Shown: positions 40,821 through 50,403 of the stretch, piece by piece
Numbering within the stretch: position 1 is the stretch's first letter
Layout: each line of letters starts with the position of its first letter
Position numbers and translations under genes: made by a program
Assembly: GCF_000956505.1 (NCBI RefSeq)
Contig: NZ_JYIX01000029.1
Span: 85,007 to 149,006 of the forward strand
Direction of reading: 5' to 3'
Length of the DNA: 64,000 bases
From: Microbacterium azadirachtae
GTDB lineage: Bacteria; Actinomycetota; Actinomycetes; Actinomycetales; Microbacteriaceae
The notes under the pieces: generated by a model
What the model was told of the DNA's origin: nothing
What the model saw: only the letters and a program-made list of their open reading frames with translations
Databases searched by the model: none

Positions 40821-41393
40821 ATGGGCGCACTCGACCAGGGCGTGAGGGTCACCGCGGCGGACGCGGCGACCTGGCGCGCCTGGCTGGCCGAGAACCACGC
40901 GACCGCGACCGGCGCCTGGCTGGTGCGACCTCGTCCGGGCAACGACGACGTGCACGTCGACTACGAGGAGGCGATCCTGCAGGCGCTGTGCTTCGGCTGG
41001 ATCGACGGGCCCGTGCGCAGCTTCGACGAGCGCCTCGGCGGCCTGTGGTTCGCGCCGCGGCGCGCGTCCAGCGGCTGGGCCGCGACGAACAAGGCCAGGG
41101 TCGCGCTGCTCGAGGAGGCGGGGCTGCTCGAGGCCGCGGGCATCCGGGCGATCGAGGTCGCCAAGGCGAACGGCGCCTGGAGCGTGCTGGACGGCCCCGA
41201 GGCCGGGATCGAGCCCGACGACCTCACGGCCGCTCTCGACGCCTCCCCCGCCGGGCGCGCGGGGTGGGACGCCTTCCCGCCGTCGGCGAAGAAGATCGGC
41301 CTGACGCAGATCGCGATGGCGAAGCGAGCCGAGACCAGGGCCGCGCGGATCGCGAAGATCGTCGCCGATGCGGCGGAGGGGAAGCGACCATGA
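40821..41393 (+). CDS. YdeI/OmpD-associated family protein
   Basis: A 190-residue cytoplasmic protein. DYEEAILQALCFGWIDGPVRSFDERLGGLWFAPRRASSGWAATNKARV carries the core of the YdeI family (the FGWIDG and W...N signatures), and the C-terminal AGWDAFPPSAKKIGLTQIAMAKRAETRAARIAKIV is the usual end with a conserved basic helix. Some family members are linked to resistance to cationic peptides, but the mechanism is not known. ATG 40821 is 8 bases after the HAD stop, so they may be co-transcribed. Its stop overlaps the start of the next small gene (ATGA). Confidence 0.83.
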   Translation: MGALDQGVRVTAADAATWRAWLAENHATATGAWLVRPRPGNDDVHVDYEEAILQALCFGWIDGPVRSFDERLGGLWFAPRRASSGWAATNKARVALLEEAGLLEAAGIRAIEVAKANGAWSVLDGPEAGIEPDDLTAALDASPAGRAGWDAFPPSAKKIGLTQIAMAKRAETRAARIAKIVADAAEGKRP

Positions 41394-41545
41394 GCTCGAA
41401 CCCGATCCTCTGGGTCGCCGCCGTCATCGCCCTCGGCACGCTGGCCGCGTGGATCGTGCAGATCGTGCTCAGCCGGCGCCGCCGCGACGACGGCCGCGGC
41501 CCGTGGTGGGAAGGCCCCTGGGACGAGGACGAGCGGGACCGCTGA
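41390..41545 (+). CDS. Small single-helix membrane protein
   Basis: A 51-residue protein with one membrane helix (residues 5-27, NPILWVAAVIALGTLAAWIV) and a charged tail (RRRRDDGRGPWWEGPWDEDERDR). GGAGGGG lies 8 bases upstream of ATG 41390, and the start overlaps the YdeI-like stop by four bases, which strongly supports translation. I do not recognise a family. It might anchor or modulate the upstream product. Confidence 0.6.
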   Translation: MSSNPILWVAAVIALGTLAAWIVQIVLSRRRRDDGRGPWWEGPWDEDERDR

Positions 41546-41615
41546 CGCTCGGCCCGCAGCAATCGCCGCCGCGGCAATCGAGCGACCGGCGCCCCGGCTC
41601 CGGCCACCGCCCCCC

Positions 41616-42797
41616 TCAGTCCAGCGTGAGCGACGCGATCCCGACGACCGGCTCCGGCAGCCGGAGCGGGTCGGATCCTGGCGTGATCGTGCCCAGGATC
41701 CGCGGCGCATCCGCGCCGGTCGCGCCGGGCAGGACGGCGGGCACGCCGTGCAGCGTGCACCAGCCGATGAGCGCGAACAGGATCGCCTCCTTGGCATCGG
41801 CGGGGGCGCCGAGCGCGTCGGCCGACACGACCTCGACGCCGGCGAGCGCGGCGCGCAGGCCCTCCATGACGACCGGGTTGTGCGCCCCGCCGCCGGAGAC
41901 CGCGAGGAGGGCCGCGCCCCGTGCCGCGATGTCGCGCGCGACCGTCCGCACGGTGAGCTCGGTGAGCGTGCGCACGAGATCGGCGTCGGCGATGCCGCGA
42001 CCCTGCGCGGCGAGGTGGTCCTGCACATACGCGAGGTGGAAGTGCTCCTTGCCCGTGCTCTTCGGCGCGGGCAGCGCGTAGTAGGGGTCGTCCAGGAGCG
42101 CGGCGAGGAGGTCCTCGTCCACAAGACCGGCGGCCGCGATCCGTCCGTCGGCGTCGTAGCCGCGCTCGTCGAGCCCTCGATCCTGGATCACCGCGTCGAT
42201 GAGCGCGTTCGCCGGGCCGATGTCGTAGCCGAGCACCGAGCCGGATCCGACCACGGTCACGTTGGCGATGCCGCCCAGGTTGAGCGCGGCGGCGGCACCG
42301 CCCGCGGGCAGGGCGTTCCGCAGCAGGAGGTCGTCGAGGAGCGAGACGAGCGGCGCGCCCTGGCCCCCTGCGGCGATGTCGCGGATCCGCACGTCGGAGA
42401 CGACGGGTGCGCCCGTGCGCTCCGCGATCCATGCGGGCTGGCCGACCTGCAGCGTGCCGCGCGCGCGACCCTCTTCGATCCAGTGGAAGACCGTCTGCCC
42501 GTGCGAGCACACGGCGTCCACGCCGCCCACCGCGTCCGCCGCAGCGGCCGCGGCCTCGGCGAACGCCTGGCCGATCAGCGTGTCGAGCTCGCACACCTCG
42601 GCGAGCGTGGTCGCGGCGGGAGGCAGCGCCGCCACGAGGCGGGCACGCAGCTCGGGCGCGTACGGGGTCTCGGCCGTGTGCAGCACGGTCCCCCGCAGCA
42701 CCGCGCCGTGCGCCTGAATGCCTTCGACGCGGAACTCCACGACGGCGGCGTCGATCCCGTCATGGGACGTGCCGGATTGCAGACCGAGGACGCGCAT
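41616..42797 (-). CDS. anmK: Anhydro-N-acetylmuramic acid kinase
   Basis: A 393-residue sugar kinase that phosphorylates 1,6-anhydro-MurNAc while opening the anhydro ring, so that cell-wall sugars can be reused. The start [21 protein letters not shown] is the AnmK signature; [10 protein letters not shown] and [29 protein letters not shown] (first part conserved) are further family motifs. The C-terminal half has the actin-like fold with [11 protein letters not shown] and [18 protein letters not shown] 42797 is 2 bases after the ROK-kinase stop, so the two form an operon. Confidence 0.92.
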   Translation of the reverse strand: MRVLGLQSGTSHDGIDAAVVEFRVEGIQAHGAVLRGTVLHTAETPYAPELRARLVAALPPAATTLAEVCELDTLIGQAFAEAAAAAADAVGGVDAVCSHGQTVFHWIEEGRARGTLQVGQPAWIAERTGAPVVSDVRIRDIAAGGQGAPLVSLLDDLLLRNALPAGGAAAALNLGGIANVTVVGSGSVLGYDIGPANALIDAVIQDRGLDERGYDADGRIAAAGLVDEDLLAALLDDPYYALPAPKSTGKEHFHLAYVQDHLAAQGRGIADADLVRTLTELTVRTVARDIAARGAALLAVSGGGAHNPVVMEGLRAALAGVEVVSADALGAPADAKEAILFALIGWCTLHGVPAVLPGATGADAPRILGTITPGSDPLRLPEPVVGIASLTLD

Positions 42798-42799
42798 GA

Positions 42800-43723
42800 T
42801 TACCGCAGCACGAGCGCCGCGGCGCCGATGAGCGGCCCCTCGTCGCCGAGCCCGGAGCGCACGACGCGCGTGCGTCGGGAGTAGTCGTGCTGCGCGCTCT
42901 CGGTGAGCGCGGCCTGCACGAGGTCGATGTAGTCGTCGGCGACGCGGGAGAAGCCGCCGCCGATCGCGACGACCTCCAGGTCCACGAGCGTCGAGGCGTC
43001 GGCGAGCGCCGCGCCCACCGTGCGGGCCGAGCGCTCGATCGCGGCGCGCGCGATCGCGTCGCCCGCCTTCGCGTCACGGGCCAGGTCCTCGCCCTGCTGC
43101 CCTGTCCATCCCTGCGTGCGGGCCCAGGCCACGCTCGCGGGGCCGGAGGCGACCTGCTCGACCGTGAGCTCGGGCGTCGCGTGCACCTGGCCGAGATGGC
43201 CGGCGTTGCCCGAGGATCCTGGCAGGTAGCGGCCGTCCACGACGAACCCGCCGCCGACGCCGGTCGACACCACGATCGAGAGCGACGCCGCGGCGCCCCG
43301 CGTGGCGCCGTAGCGCGCCTCGGCGAGAGCGAGGCAGCCGCCGTCGTGTGCGAGCACCGTCTCGACCGGCGCCCCGTGCTCCGCCTCGGCGGCGGACCGC
43401 ACGGCGTCGCGCAGCCCGAAACCGTGCGCACCGGGCATGTTCACCGGCACGATCGCACCCTGCTCGCGGTCCACCGGCCCGGCGCTGCCGATGCCGGCGC
43501 CGACGAGCTCGTCCTCGGAGGCGCGGCCGGCGAGCGCATGGGCGACGACCTCGCCGATCGCCGTGCGCAGCGAGTCGAAGGTCGCATCGGGACCCGTCGG
43601 GCGACGGCTGCGCGTGCCGTCGACGACCGTCCCGTCGGCGCGCACCAGGGCGGCCTCGAGCTTGGTCCCGCCCACGTCGACGGCGAGCGCGACCCGACGG
43701 TCGTCCGTTGCGGATCCGGTCAT
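42800..43723 (-). CDS. ROK-family sugar kinase
   Basis: A 307-residue kinase. The phosphate-binding loop is [17 protein letters not shown]. The ROK active site [11 protein letters not shown] with the later HDG ([16 protein letters not shown]) supplies the catalytic Asp, and [26 protein letters not shown] gives the sugar-binding ExGH-type region, here NAGHLG where H remains. The usual cysteine-rich zinc motif (CxCGxxGC) is absent, as in BadF/ROK variants. It probably acts on glucose or an amino sugar; pairing with anmK suggests a role in cell-wall sugar recycling (inference). ATG 43723 has GAGGAG 8 bases upstream. Confidence 0.82.
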   Translation of the reverse strand: MTGSATDDRRVALAVDVGGTKLEAALVRADGTVVDGTRSRRPTGPDATFDSLRTAIGEVVAHALAGRASEDELVGAGIGSAGPVDREQGAIVPVNMPGAHGFGLRDAVRSAAEAEHGAPVETVLAHDGGCLALAEARYGATRGAAASLSIVVSTGVGGGFVVDGRYLPGSSGNAGHLGQVHATPELTVEQVASGPASVAWARTQGWTGQQGEDLARDAKAGDAIARAAIERSARTVGAALADASTLVDLEVVAIGGGFSRVADDYIDLVQAALTESAQHDYSRRTRVVRSGLGDEGPLIGAAALVLR

Positions 43724-43749
43724 GCGGCACTCCTCACATCGGGGACGGA

Positions 43750-43818
43750 TGCACGATCGAGAGCCGGATGCACGACAGAATCCTGGATCCGGTCGTGCAG
43801 GCGTCGCGGCGTCGTGCA
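43750..43818. repeat. Family E inverted repeat cluster
   Basis: TGCACGA at 43750-43756 and TGCACGAC at 43769-43776 are matched by inverted GTCGTGCA at 43792-43799 and 43811-43818. The middle pair has a 15-base spacer with GGATCC, and the outer pair encloses it. It fills the gap between the ROK kinase and pyrE. Confidence 0.65.
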
Positions 43819-43838
43819 GACGTTCCGGGACGAAACGG

Positions 43839-44414
43839 TCACTGCGGGTCGAGCCCGAGGTCTTCGAGGTCGATCGCGGCGAGCCACTGCAGGCCCGCGG
43901 CCTCGATCGCGGCCTGCGCACCGGTCTTGCGGTCGACGATGGAGATCACGGCGACCGGCTCGGCGCCGGCGGCGCGCAGCACCTCGACGGCCTTGAGCGG
44001 GGATCCGCCCGTGGTCGACGTGTCCTCGACGACCACCACGCGCTTGCCCGTGACCTCGGCGCCCTCGATCTGACGCCCGCGACCGTGATCCTTGGGCTCC
44101 TTGCGCACCACGAAGGCGTCGACCGGGGATCCGGCGCGCACCGACTCGTGCATGACGGCGTTCGCGATCGGGTCCGCCCCCAGCGTCAGACCGCCGACGG
44201 CGGCGATGCCGTCGAGACCCTGCATGAGATCGAGCACGATGCGCCCGATCGCGGGCGCGGCCCTGTGATCGAGCGTGAGCCGGCGCATGTCGACGTAATA
44301 GGTCGCCTGCTTGCCGCTGGCCAGAATGAAGTCTCCGTGGAACACCGCCTCGTCCTTGATCAGGGCGATGAGGGCCTGGCGGTCGGCTTCGAGTTCGGGG
44401 GTGCTGAGCGTCAC
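43839..44414 (-). CDS. pyrE: Orotate phosphoribosyltransferase
   Basis: A 191-residue enzyme of pyrimidine synthesis that joins orotate to PRPP to give OMP. The PRPP-binding motif is KRVVVVEDTSTTGGS. FHGDFILASGKQATYYVDMRRLTLD forms the N-terminal orotate-binding part, and RKEPKDHGRGRQIEGA is the flexible catalytic loop with lysine, histidine and arginine. Length fits the family. Start ATG 44414. It lies alone; other pyr genes are not in the window. Confidence 0.95.
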   Translation of the reverse strand: MTLSTPELEADRQALIALIKDEAVFHGDFILASGKQATYYVDMRRLTLDHRAAPAIGRIVLDLMQGLDGIAAVGGLTLGADPIANAVMHESVRAGSPVDAFVVRKEPKDHGRGRQIEGAEVTGKRVVVVEDTSTTGGSPLKAVEVLRAAGAEPVAVISIVDRKTGAQAAIEAAGLQWLAAIDLEDLGLDPQ

Positions 44415-44530
44415 GGCTCAAGTCTAGGGCGCGGCCTCCCGACCCGAGCGGAGACGATCGGCGCATGGCAGGCGACAGCCGCGGATGCGCGGCCTAGAGT
44501 GGCCGTATCCGCGCTCTCGAGGAGGATCGC

Positions 44531-45073
44531 ATGCTCGATGTCGACACCTACGCCGCCCTCGCCCGGCTGAAGCCGGTGCCTCCGCTGGAGCTCTCCAGCC
44601 CCGACTTCGATGCGGACGGGCCGCTGCCGGTCTGGGCGTGGTCAGAGTCCCGCGGCGGGGACGACCGCTCCCCTGCGCTGGTGTGGGGTGAGCCGCCGGC
44701 CGGCACGAAGAGCTTCGCCCTCTCGGTCTACGACCCTGACGCGCCGACTGGATCCGGTTTCTGGCACTGGGCCGTCGCGAACATCCCCGCCGACGTGCGC
44801 TCGCTGCCCGCGGGCGCGGGCGATGGCGAACCCGGATCCCTCCCGGCCCAGGCGATCACCGTGCCGAACGAGGCCAGGCTGCCGCGCTACATCGGCGCCG
44901 CTCCGCCCGCCGGCACCGGGGTGCACCGCTACGTCATCACCGTCGATGCGCTCGACATCGAGGAGATCGACCTGGACGGCGACGAGACGCCCGCCTACCT
45001 CGGCTTCAACCGGCACTTCCACGTGCTGGCGCGCGGGATCCTGGTCGGGACGGCGGACCCCGCGGAGCGCTGA
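44531..45073 (+). CDS. YbhB/YbcL-type phosphatidylethanolamine-binding protein homologue
   Basis: A 180-residue PEBP-fold protein. Conserved segments include SPALVWGEPPAGTKSFALSVYDPDAPTGSGFWHWAVANIP with the DPDAP motif and the HW pair, and the later GTGVHRYVITVDAL with the second ligand-site histidine. Bacterial members (YbhB, YbcL) have no firmly known role. ATG 44531 has GAGGAGG 7-13 bases upstream and a TAGAGT hexamer at about 44493. Not in an operon. Confidence 0.85.
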   Translation: MLDVDTYAALARLKPVPPLELSSPDFDADGPLPVWAWSESRGGDDRSPALVWGEPPAGTKSFALSVYDPDAPTGSGFWHWAVANIPADVRSLPAGAGDGEPGSLPAQAITVPNEARLPRYIGAAPPAGTGVHRYVITVDALDIEEIDLDGDETPAYLGFNRHFHVLARGILVGTADPAER

Positions 45074-45128
45074 ACGACCGGATGGGATACCAATCCTGAG
45101 CCCGTTTCTTTCAACAGGTGGAACTTAA

Positions 45129-45177
45129 GATTCACATTGTGGTAATCTCCTCGCGAAGGTAATCTCGACATCGAGAT
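45129..45177 (+). promoter_or_regulatory. Candidate operators for glcG-glcB
   Basis: An AT-rich dyad around CACATTGTGG (GATTCACATTGTGGTAATC, 45129-45147) and a perfect palindrome ATCTCGA-CA-TCGAGAT (45162-45177) lie 24-72 bases before glcG. The first resembles the core of sites used by IclR- and GntR-type regulators. Local base content is clearly lower in GC than the genes. Confidence 0.55.
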
Positions 45178-45200
45178 AAATCACGCCGAGGGAGACGCCG

Positions 45201-45632
45201 ATGTCCACGCACCGACAGACCGTCACGATCACGTACGAGACGGCCGCCCGCGCCGTGGCCCTCGCCCTCGAGATCGGCGCAGAACGCGGCCTGCCCACCG
45301 TGGCCTCCGTCGCGGATCCGTCGATGACGCTCATCGCCTACGGCATGGCCGACGGCTCGACCCCGCACAGCGCCGACACGTCGCAGCGCAAGGCGAAGAG
45401 CAGCGCGTCGATCCGCCGCCGCACCGGCCAGATCGCCGAGGCGCTCTCCGCGGCGCTGCCCCTCGGCACGGGCGGCACCATGACCACGATCGACGGGGGC
45501 GTGCCGATCTTCTTCGGCGAGCATCACGTCGGCGGCCTCGGCATCGCCGGAGGCCCTCCCGCGCTCGACGCGGAGATCGCCCTGGAGACCCTCAAGCGCC
45601 TCGGCGCCCGCACAGAAGGAATGGAACCATGA
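45201..45632 (+). CDS. glcG: GlcG/HbpS-family (DUF336) protein
   Basis: A 143-residue protein of the GlcG/HbpS (DUF336) family: [59 protein letters not shown] contains the helix-strand core, and [33 protein letters not shown] the C-terminal core. Members occur in glycolate operons or bind haem; the function of GlcG is not settled. ATG 45201 has GAGGGAG upstream. It overlaps the malate synthase gene by four bases (ATGA), so they form one operon that handles glyoxylate. Confidence 0.82.
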   Translation: MSTHRQTVTITYETAARAVALALEIGAERGLPTVASVADPSMTLIAYGMADGSTPHSADTSQRKAKSSASIRRRTGQIAEALSAALPLGTGGTMTTIDGGVPIFFGEHHVGGLGIAGGPPALDAEIALETLKRLGARTEGMEP

Positions 45633-47809
45633 CCTCGTACCTCTCCCGCGCAGACCTGTCGGTCGCCGCGCCGATCGTCGAGTTCGCTGAAGCGTCGCTT
45701 GCCGATTCCGGTCGCGACGCCACGGCGTTCTGGGCGGGCGTGAGCGAGATCGTGCACGACCTGGTGCCGCGCAACGCCGCGCTGCTCGCCCGGCGCGATG
45801 AGCTGCAGCAGCAGATCGACGAGTTCCACCGCCAGAACCCCGGGCAGCCGGACCCTGCTGCCTACCGCGCCTTCCTCACCGAGATCGGCTACCTGGTCCC
45901 GGTTCCGCAGCAGGTCTCGGTGACCACCGAGAACGTCGACCCCGAGATCGCCACGATGGCGGGCCCCCAGCTCGTCGTCCCGCTGCTGAACGCCCGCTTC
46001 GCCCTGAACGCCGCGAACGCCCGCTGGGGATCGCTGTACGACGCGCTCTACGGCACCGACGCGATCGAGCGCACGGGCGAGCTCGCCCCCGGCTCCGAGT
46101 TCAACCCGGCCCGCGCCGCCGCCGTCGTCTCCTTCGGGCGCGAGCTGCTCGACGAGATCGCTCCGCTGGCCGAGGGCTCGCACCGCGATGCCACGGGCTA
46201 CCGTGTCGACGGCGACGGCCTCGTCGTCTCGACCGCGACCGGCGACCGCCGTCTGGCGGATCCGGCGCGCTTCGTCGGCTACACGGGCGGCGCCGAGTCG
46301 CCGGCCACTGTGCTGCTCGTGCAGAACGGCCTCCACGCCGAGATCCTGGTGGACCGCACCGGGGCCATCGGCCGCACCGACGCGGCGGGCGTGCAGGACA
46401 TCATCCTCGAGTCCGCGCTCACCGCGATCCTCGACCTTGAGGACTCGGTCGCCGCGGTCGACGGCGACGACAAGGCGCTCGGATACCGCAACTGGCGCGG
46501 CTTCATGGACGGCACCCTCACCGAGTCCGTCACCAAGGGCGGCAAGACGTTCACCCGCTCGCTGGCCGCGGACCGCGTGTACCGCACGGCCGACGGCGGC
46601 GAGATCGCCCTCCCGGGCCGTGCCGTGCTGTTCGTCCGCAACGTCGGCCACCTCATGCGCACCCCCGCGGTGCTGGACCGCCACGGCGACGAGGTGTTCG
46701 AGGGCATCCTCGACGCGATCATGACGGCGCTCGGATCCCTGCCAGAGCTCGAGGGCGCGAACAAGGGCACCAACTCGCGCTCCGGATCCATGTACATCGT
46801 GAAGCCGAAGATGCACGGGCCGGAGGAGGTCGCGTTCACCGCCGAGTTGTTCGGCCGCGTCGAGCAGCTCCTTGGCCTGCCCGCGGGCACCATGAAGGTC
46901 GGCATCATGGACGAGGAGCGCCGCACCTCGGCGAACCTCGCCGCGTCGATCGCCGCCGCGAGCGACCGCGTGGTCTTCATCAACACGGGATTCCTCGACC
47001 GCACGGGCGACGAGATCCACACCTCGCTGCACGCCGGCCCGTTCCTGCCGAAGGCCGGGATCAAGGCGCAGCCGTTCATGCAGGCGTACGAGGACCGCAA
47101 CGTCGCGATCGGCGTCGCGAGCGGCCTCAGCGGACGCGCCCAGATCGGCAAGGGCATGTGGGCGGAGCCCGACCTCATGCACGACATGCTCGAGAAGAAG
47201 ATCGCGCACCCGCGCGCGGGAGCCTCGACTGCATGGGTGCCGTCGCCCACCGCCGCGACCCTGCACGCCCTGCACTACCACCAGGTCGACGCGTTCGCCG
47301 CGCGGGCTGCGCTGCCTGCGGTCTCGGACGAGGCGCTGGATCGCCTGCTGGTGCCGCCGCTCGCCCCCGAGGGCGCGCTGACGCCCGAGATCGTCGCGAC
47401 CGAGGTGGACAACAACGTGCAGTCGATCCTCGGCTACGTGGTGCGCTGGATCGACCAGGGCATCGGCGTCTCGAAGGTGCCGGACATCCATGACGTCGGC
47501 CTCATGGAGGACCGCGCCACGCTGCGCATCTCGAGCCAGCTACTGGCCAACTGGCTGCAGCACGGCGTGATCACCGAGGCGCAGATCGACGACAGTCTGC
47601 GCCGCCTGACCGTGGTCGTCGACGCGCAGAACGCGGGCGACGCGAACTACGAGCCGCTCGCATTCGCGGAGGGATCCGCCCCGGGCATCGCGTTCACCGC
47701 CGCCCGACGCCTCATCACCGAGGGCGCCGCGCAGCCGAGCGGCTACACCGAGCCGCTGCTGCACGGCCTGCGCCGCGAGAAGAAGGCCGAGCAGCTCGCC
47801 CGCGTCTGA
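45629..47809 (+). CDS. glcB: Malate synthase G
   Basis: A 726-residue single-chain enzyme that condenses glyoxylate with acetyl-CoA to malate. Segments typical of isoform G are present: [21 protein letters not shown], the catalytic arginine in [34 protein letters not shown] with the metal-binding region and [23 protein letters not shown] with glutamate. Near the C-terminus [25 protein letters not shown] has the usual catalytic Asp/His part. The length fits (720-730). The absence of isocitrate lyase and glycolate oxidase genes nearby suggests the glyoxylate comes from elsewhere. Confidence 0.95.
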   Translation: MTSYLSRADLSVAAPIVEFAEASLADSGRDATAFWAGVSEIVHDLVPRNAALLARRDELQQQIDEFHRQNPGQPDPAAYRAFLTEIGYLVPVPQQVSVTTENVDPEIATMAGPQLVVPLLNARFALNAANARWGSLYDALYGTDAIERTGELAPGSEFNPARAAAVVSFGRELLDEIAPLAEGSHRDATGYRVDGDGLVVSTATGDRRLADPARFVGYTGGAESPATVLLVQNGLHAEILVDRTGAIGRTDAAGVQDIILESALTAILDLEDSVAAVDGDDKALGYRNWRGFMDGTLTESVTKGGKTFTRSLAADRVYRTADGGEIALPGRAVLFVRNVGHLMRTPAVLDRHGDEVFEGILDAIMTALGSLPELEGANKGTNSRSGSMYIVKPKMHGPEEVAFTAELFGRVEQLLGLPAGTMKVGIMDEERRTSANLAASIAAASDRVVFINTGFLDRTGDEIHTSLHAGPFLPKAGIKAQPFMQAYEDRNVAIGVASGLSGRAQIGKGMWAEPDLMHDMLEKKIAHPRAGASTAWVPSPTAATLHALHYHQVDAFAARAALPAVSDEALDRLLVPPLAPEGALTPEIVATEVDNNVQSILGYVVRWIDQGIGVSKVPDIHDVGLMEDRATLRISSQLLANWLQHGVITEAQIDDSLRRLTVVVDAQNAGDANYEPLAFAEGSAPGIAFTAARRLITEGAAQPSGYTEPLLHGLRREKKAEQLARV

Positions 47810-47821
47810 CCCTCCTACTTC

Positions 47822-47873
47822 CGAGTCGTCCCCATGAGCGGACCCTATGGGGTGCGCTCATGGGGACGACTCG
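47822..47873. repeat. Family B palindrome, copy 2
   Basis: CGAGTCGTCCCCATGAGCG (47822-47840) and CGCTCATGGGGACGACTCG (47855-47873) are perfect 19-base arms around a 14-base loop. It lies between the convergent glcB and the membrane-protein gene, 12 bases after the glcB stop, and may end transcription on both strands. Confidence 0.85.
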
Positions 47874-47899
47874 GTGATGGGGGCGCTCAGAGAGGGGCG

Positions 47900-48427
47900 T
47901 CAGGCCTGGGCGTGGGCGTAGGTCGCGCGCCAGACCTGCAGGAAGCGCTCCGGATCCATCGCGCCGGCGCGATAGTCCTCGCTCGCCTGCTGCATGGCGT
48001 CGGCGAGCGCGTCGAGGCGGCGCTGCGCCTCGCGATCCGCGGTGTCGGGCCGGAGTCCCGAAGTGCACGACGCGACCCTCGCCGCGCCGTGCCGCACGGC
48101 GCGGGTGCTCCGCGCCAGGACGATCCCGGCTGCGATCGCGATCGCCGCGATCGTCAGGAGCGCGATCAGCGGGGAGACGCCCGCGGCCGCGAACCCGATC
48201 CAGGTGAGCAGCGCTCCCCCGGCGACGACCGTGCCGAACATGCGGGACAGCTCCGCCCAGCGCCGGTCGCTCTCCGACGCGTCCGGCGAGTAGATGACGA
48301 GCTCGCTGGAAACGACGCCGTACCGGCTGACCGAGCGCGACAGATGGCCCCAGTGCGGGCGGGGCCGGCGCGCGACCGCCGCCGGATGCCGGTGCTCCGA
48401 GGGCGTGAACCGCTGTTCCATGACCAT
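47900..48427 (-). CDS. Uncharacterised membrane protein
   Basis: A 175-residue protein with two adjacent hydrophobic segments (about residues 67-87 and 89-108, MFGTVVAGGALLTWIGFAAAG and LIALLTIAAIAIAAGIVL) flanked by charged domains. The C-terminal part (RLDALADAMQQASEDYRAGAMDPERFLQVWRATYAHAQ) is helical. I recognise it only as a type common in Microbacteriaceae and cannot name a function. I chose ATG 48427 with GGTGG upstream; ATG 48421 is the alternative. It is convergent with glcB. Confidence 0.6.
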   Translation of the reverse strand: MVMEQRFTPSEHRHPAAVARRPRPHWGHLSRSVSRYGVVSSELVIYSPDASESDRRWAELSRMFGTVVAGGALLTWIGFAAAGVSPLIALLTIAAIAIAAGIVLARSTRAVRHGAARVASCTSGLRPDTADREAQRRLDALADAMQQASEDYRAGAMDPERFLQVWRATYAHAQA

Positions 48428-48594
48428 GGATCCACCCTGCGCCGCTGTCCGCAGCCCCGGCCCGGTCCCTACGGAACGCAAACGGGTGCGGCCCGGATCC
48501 CTGCGCTTCCCGTACGGCGCGGGTCCGGGCGGGCGGGCGGCGGCGCACGCCACCCGCGACCGGGGATGTCCCCGCCCGCCCGTAGGCTGGATCC

Positions 48595-49440
48595 ATGCGC
48601 CTGGCCACCTGGAACGTCAACTCCATCCGCACCCGCGTCGCCCGCACCGTCGAGTTCGCCGTGCGCGAGGACATCGACGTGCTCGCGATGCAGGAGATCA
48701 AGTGCAAGCCGGAGCAGTTCCCGTACGCACCGTTCGAGGAGGCCGGCTACCACGTCGAGGTGCACGGACTGAACCAGTGGAACGGCGTCGCGATCGCCAG
48801 CCGTGAGCCGATGACCGACGTGCGCACGTCCTTCGACGGCATGCCGGGCTTCGCCAAGGGCCACGAGGGCCCCGATGCGCCGCTCGAGGCCAGGGCGCTC
48901 GGCGCGATCGTGAACGGCGTCCGCGTCTGGAGCCTGTACGTGCCCAACGGCCGCTCGCTCGACGACCCGCACCTCGCGTACAAGCTGCACTGGCTCGACG
49001 CGCTGCGCACCTCGACCGCGGCCGAGCTCGCCGCCGCCCCCGGCCTGCCCCTCGCGCTCGTCGGGGACTTCAACATCATCCCTTTCGACCACGACAACGG
49101 GGATCCGGACATCGTCGTCGGACGCTCCACGCACGTCTCCCCCGAGGAGCGGGCGGCGTTCTTCGCCCTGGAGTCGGCGGGCGTGCAGGACGTCGTGCGG
49201 CCACTGCTGCCCGAGGGCTACACGTACTGGGACTACCAGCGGCTCAAGTTCCCGCGCAACGAGGGCATCCGGATCGACTTCGTTCTCGGTTCCTCGGCCC
49301 TCGCCGATGCCGTCAAGGGCGCCTCGATCCATCGCGAGGAGCGCAAGGGCGAGCAGCCCAGCGACCACGTGCCGGTGGTCGTCGACCTCGACCTGGGTGG
49401 TGCAGAGGACGACGGCGACATGCCGATGATCTTCGCCTGA
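48595..49440 (+). CDS. xth: Exodeoxyribonuclease III (AP endonuclease)
   Basis: A 281-residue DNA repair nuclease that cuts at abasic sites and trims 3' ends. Active-site motifs are in order: ATWNVNSIRTR (Asn), LAMQEIKCK (Glu, metal), WSLYVPNGR (Tyr/Asn), ALVGDFNIIP (Asp, Asn), FVLGSS preceded by RIDFVL (Asp) and PSDHVPVVVDL (Asp-His). ATG 48595 is 6 bases after TAGGCT at 48583-48588, another likely leaderless start. It is probably co-oriented with but not coupled to the HAD gene after it. Confidence 0.93.
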   Translation: MRLATWNVNSIRTRVARTVEFAVREDIDVLAMQEIKCKPEQFPYAPFEEAGYHVEVHGLNQWNGVAIASREPMTDVRTSFDGMPGFAKGHEGPDAPLEARALGAIVNGVRVWSLYVPNGRSLDDPHLAYKLHWLDALRTSTAAELAAAPGLPLALVGDFNIIPFDHDNGDPDIVVGRSTHVSPEERAAFFALESAGVQDVVRPLLPEGYTYWDYQRLKFPRNEGIRIDFVLGSSALADAVKGASIHREERKGEQPSDHVPVVVDLDLGGAEDDGDMPMIFA

Positions 49441-49463
49441 TGAGCACGATCGCGGGGCCTCTC

Positions 49464-49545
49464 GCCGAGTGCACGGGAACCTGTCGAGCACACCGGATGC
49501 AGGCGTGAACAAACCGTACACGCGGCAGGATCCCGTGCACTCGGC
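49464..49545. repeat. Family F palindrome
   Basis: GCCGAGTGCACGGGA (49464-49478) and TCCCGTGCACTCGGC (49531-49545) are perfect 15-base arms. Inside are further paired bits (CCTG...CAGG, GCGTG...CACGC), so the element is nested like families A and C. It runs into the start of the next gene. Confidence 0.75.
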
Positions 49546-50398
49546 GGGTCCGCATCCGGGATCCGCTGCCCCGGAGACGTCCGGATCCCGGATCCGCCTG
49601 ATCGCGACGGATCTCGACGGCACCCTGCTGGATCCCGCGAGCCGCGTGAGCGCGCGCACCCGCGCCGTCCTCGATGCCGCCCGCGCCGCCGGGATCGTCG
49701 TGGTGCCGGTGACCGCACGGCAGCCGATCGGCCTGCGCGCGGTCGCCGCGGAGGCCGGTTTCGACGGCTGGGCGCTGTGCGGCAACGGGGCGTACGGCGT
49801 CCACCTGGACACGCACGAGCAGCTGTTCGCCACGGAGATCGCCGTGCCGGTGCAGCGGCGGATCGCGCACGAGCTGGGCGCGCGGATCGACGGGCTGCTG
49901 TTCGCGAGCGTGCGCGAGGCCGGTGAGGTCTTCGTCGCCCAGGCGGGCTATGCCGAGGTCGCGACGCACGGCGACCACAAGCGCGATCCGGCGTCGATGG
50001 GCGCGGTCCCGCTCACCGAGGTGCTGGCCGCGCCGAGTCTGAAGCTCGTGATTCGGCACGCCGTCGTCACCCCTGCCGAGATCTTCGACGCTCTGGGCGC
50101 CCTGGACCAGAGCGGCTTCGAGGCCACGTTGTCCGGCGCGCCGTTCGTCGAGGTCATGGCTGAGGGCGTCACCAAGGCCACCGGGCTCGCGCACCTGTGC
50201 GACAGGCTCGGCATCGACCGCAGCGAGGTCCTCGCGTTCGGCGACGCCCTCAACGACGTCGAGATGCTGCGCTGGGCGGGCCGGGGCGTCGCGATGGCGA
50301 ACGCCGAGCCCGAAGCCCTCGCCGCCGCGGACGAGGTCGCCCCCTCGAACGCCGAGGACGGCGTCGCGCTCGTGCTGGAGCGGGTGCTCGCGGGCTGA
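49535..50398 (+). CDS. Cof-type HAD-IIB phosphatase
   Basis: A hydrolase of about 287 residues. Motif I is IRLIATDLDGTLLDP with the nucleophile and acid Asp, motif II is VPVTARQP, motif III the lysine in PSLKLVIRHA or GVTKATGL, and motif IV is FGDALNDVEMLRWAG. These, with the large cap, place it in the Cof/HAD-IIB group that acts on phosphosugars or flavin nucleotides. The start is uncertain, because the family F palindrome covers the 5' end: GTG 49535 (with AGGA upstream) is my choice, GTG 49507 also fits. Either start puts part of the repeat in the coding sequence. Confidence 0.8.
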   Translation: MHSAGPHPGSAAPETSGSRIRLIATDLDGTLLDPASRVSARTRAVLDAARAAGIVVVPVTARQPIGLRAVAAEAGFDGWALCGNGAYGVHLDTHEQLFATEIAVPVQRRIAHELGARIDGLLFASVREAGEVFVAQAGYAEVATHGDHKRDPASMGAVPLTEVLAAPSLKLVIRHAVVTPAEIFDALGALDQSGFEATLSGAPFVEVMAEGVTKATGLAHLCDRLGIDRSEVLAFGDALNDVEMLRWAGRGVAMANAEPEALAAADEVAPSNAEDGVALVLERVLAG

Positions 50399-50403
50399 CG
50401 CCG

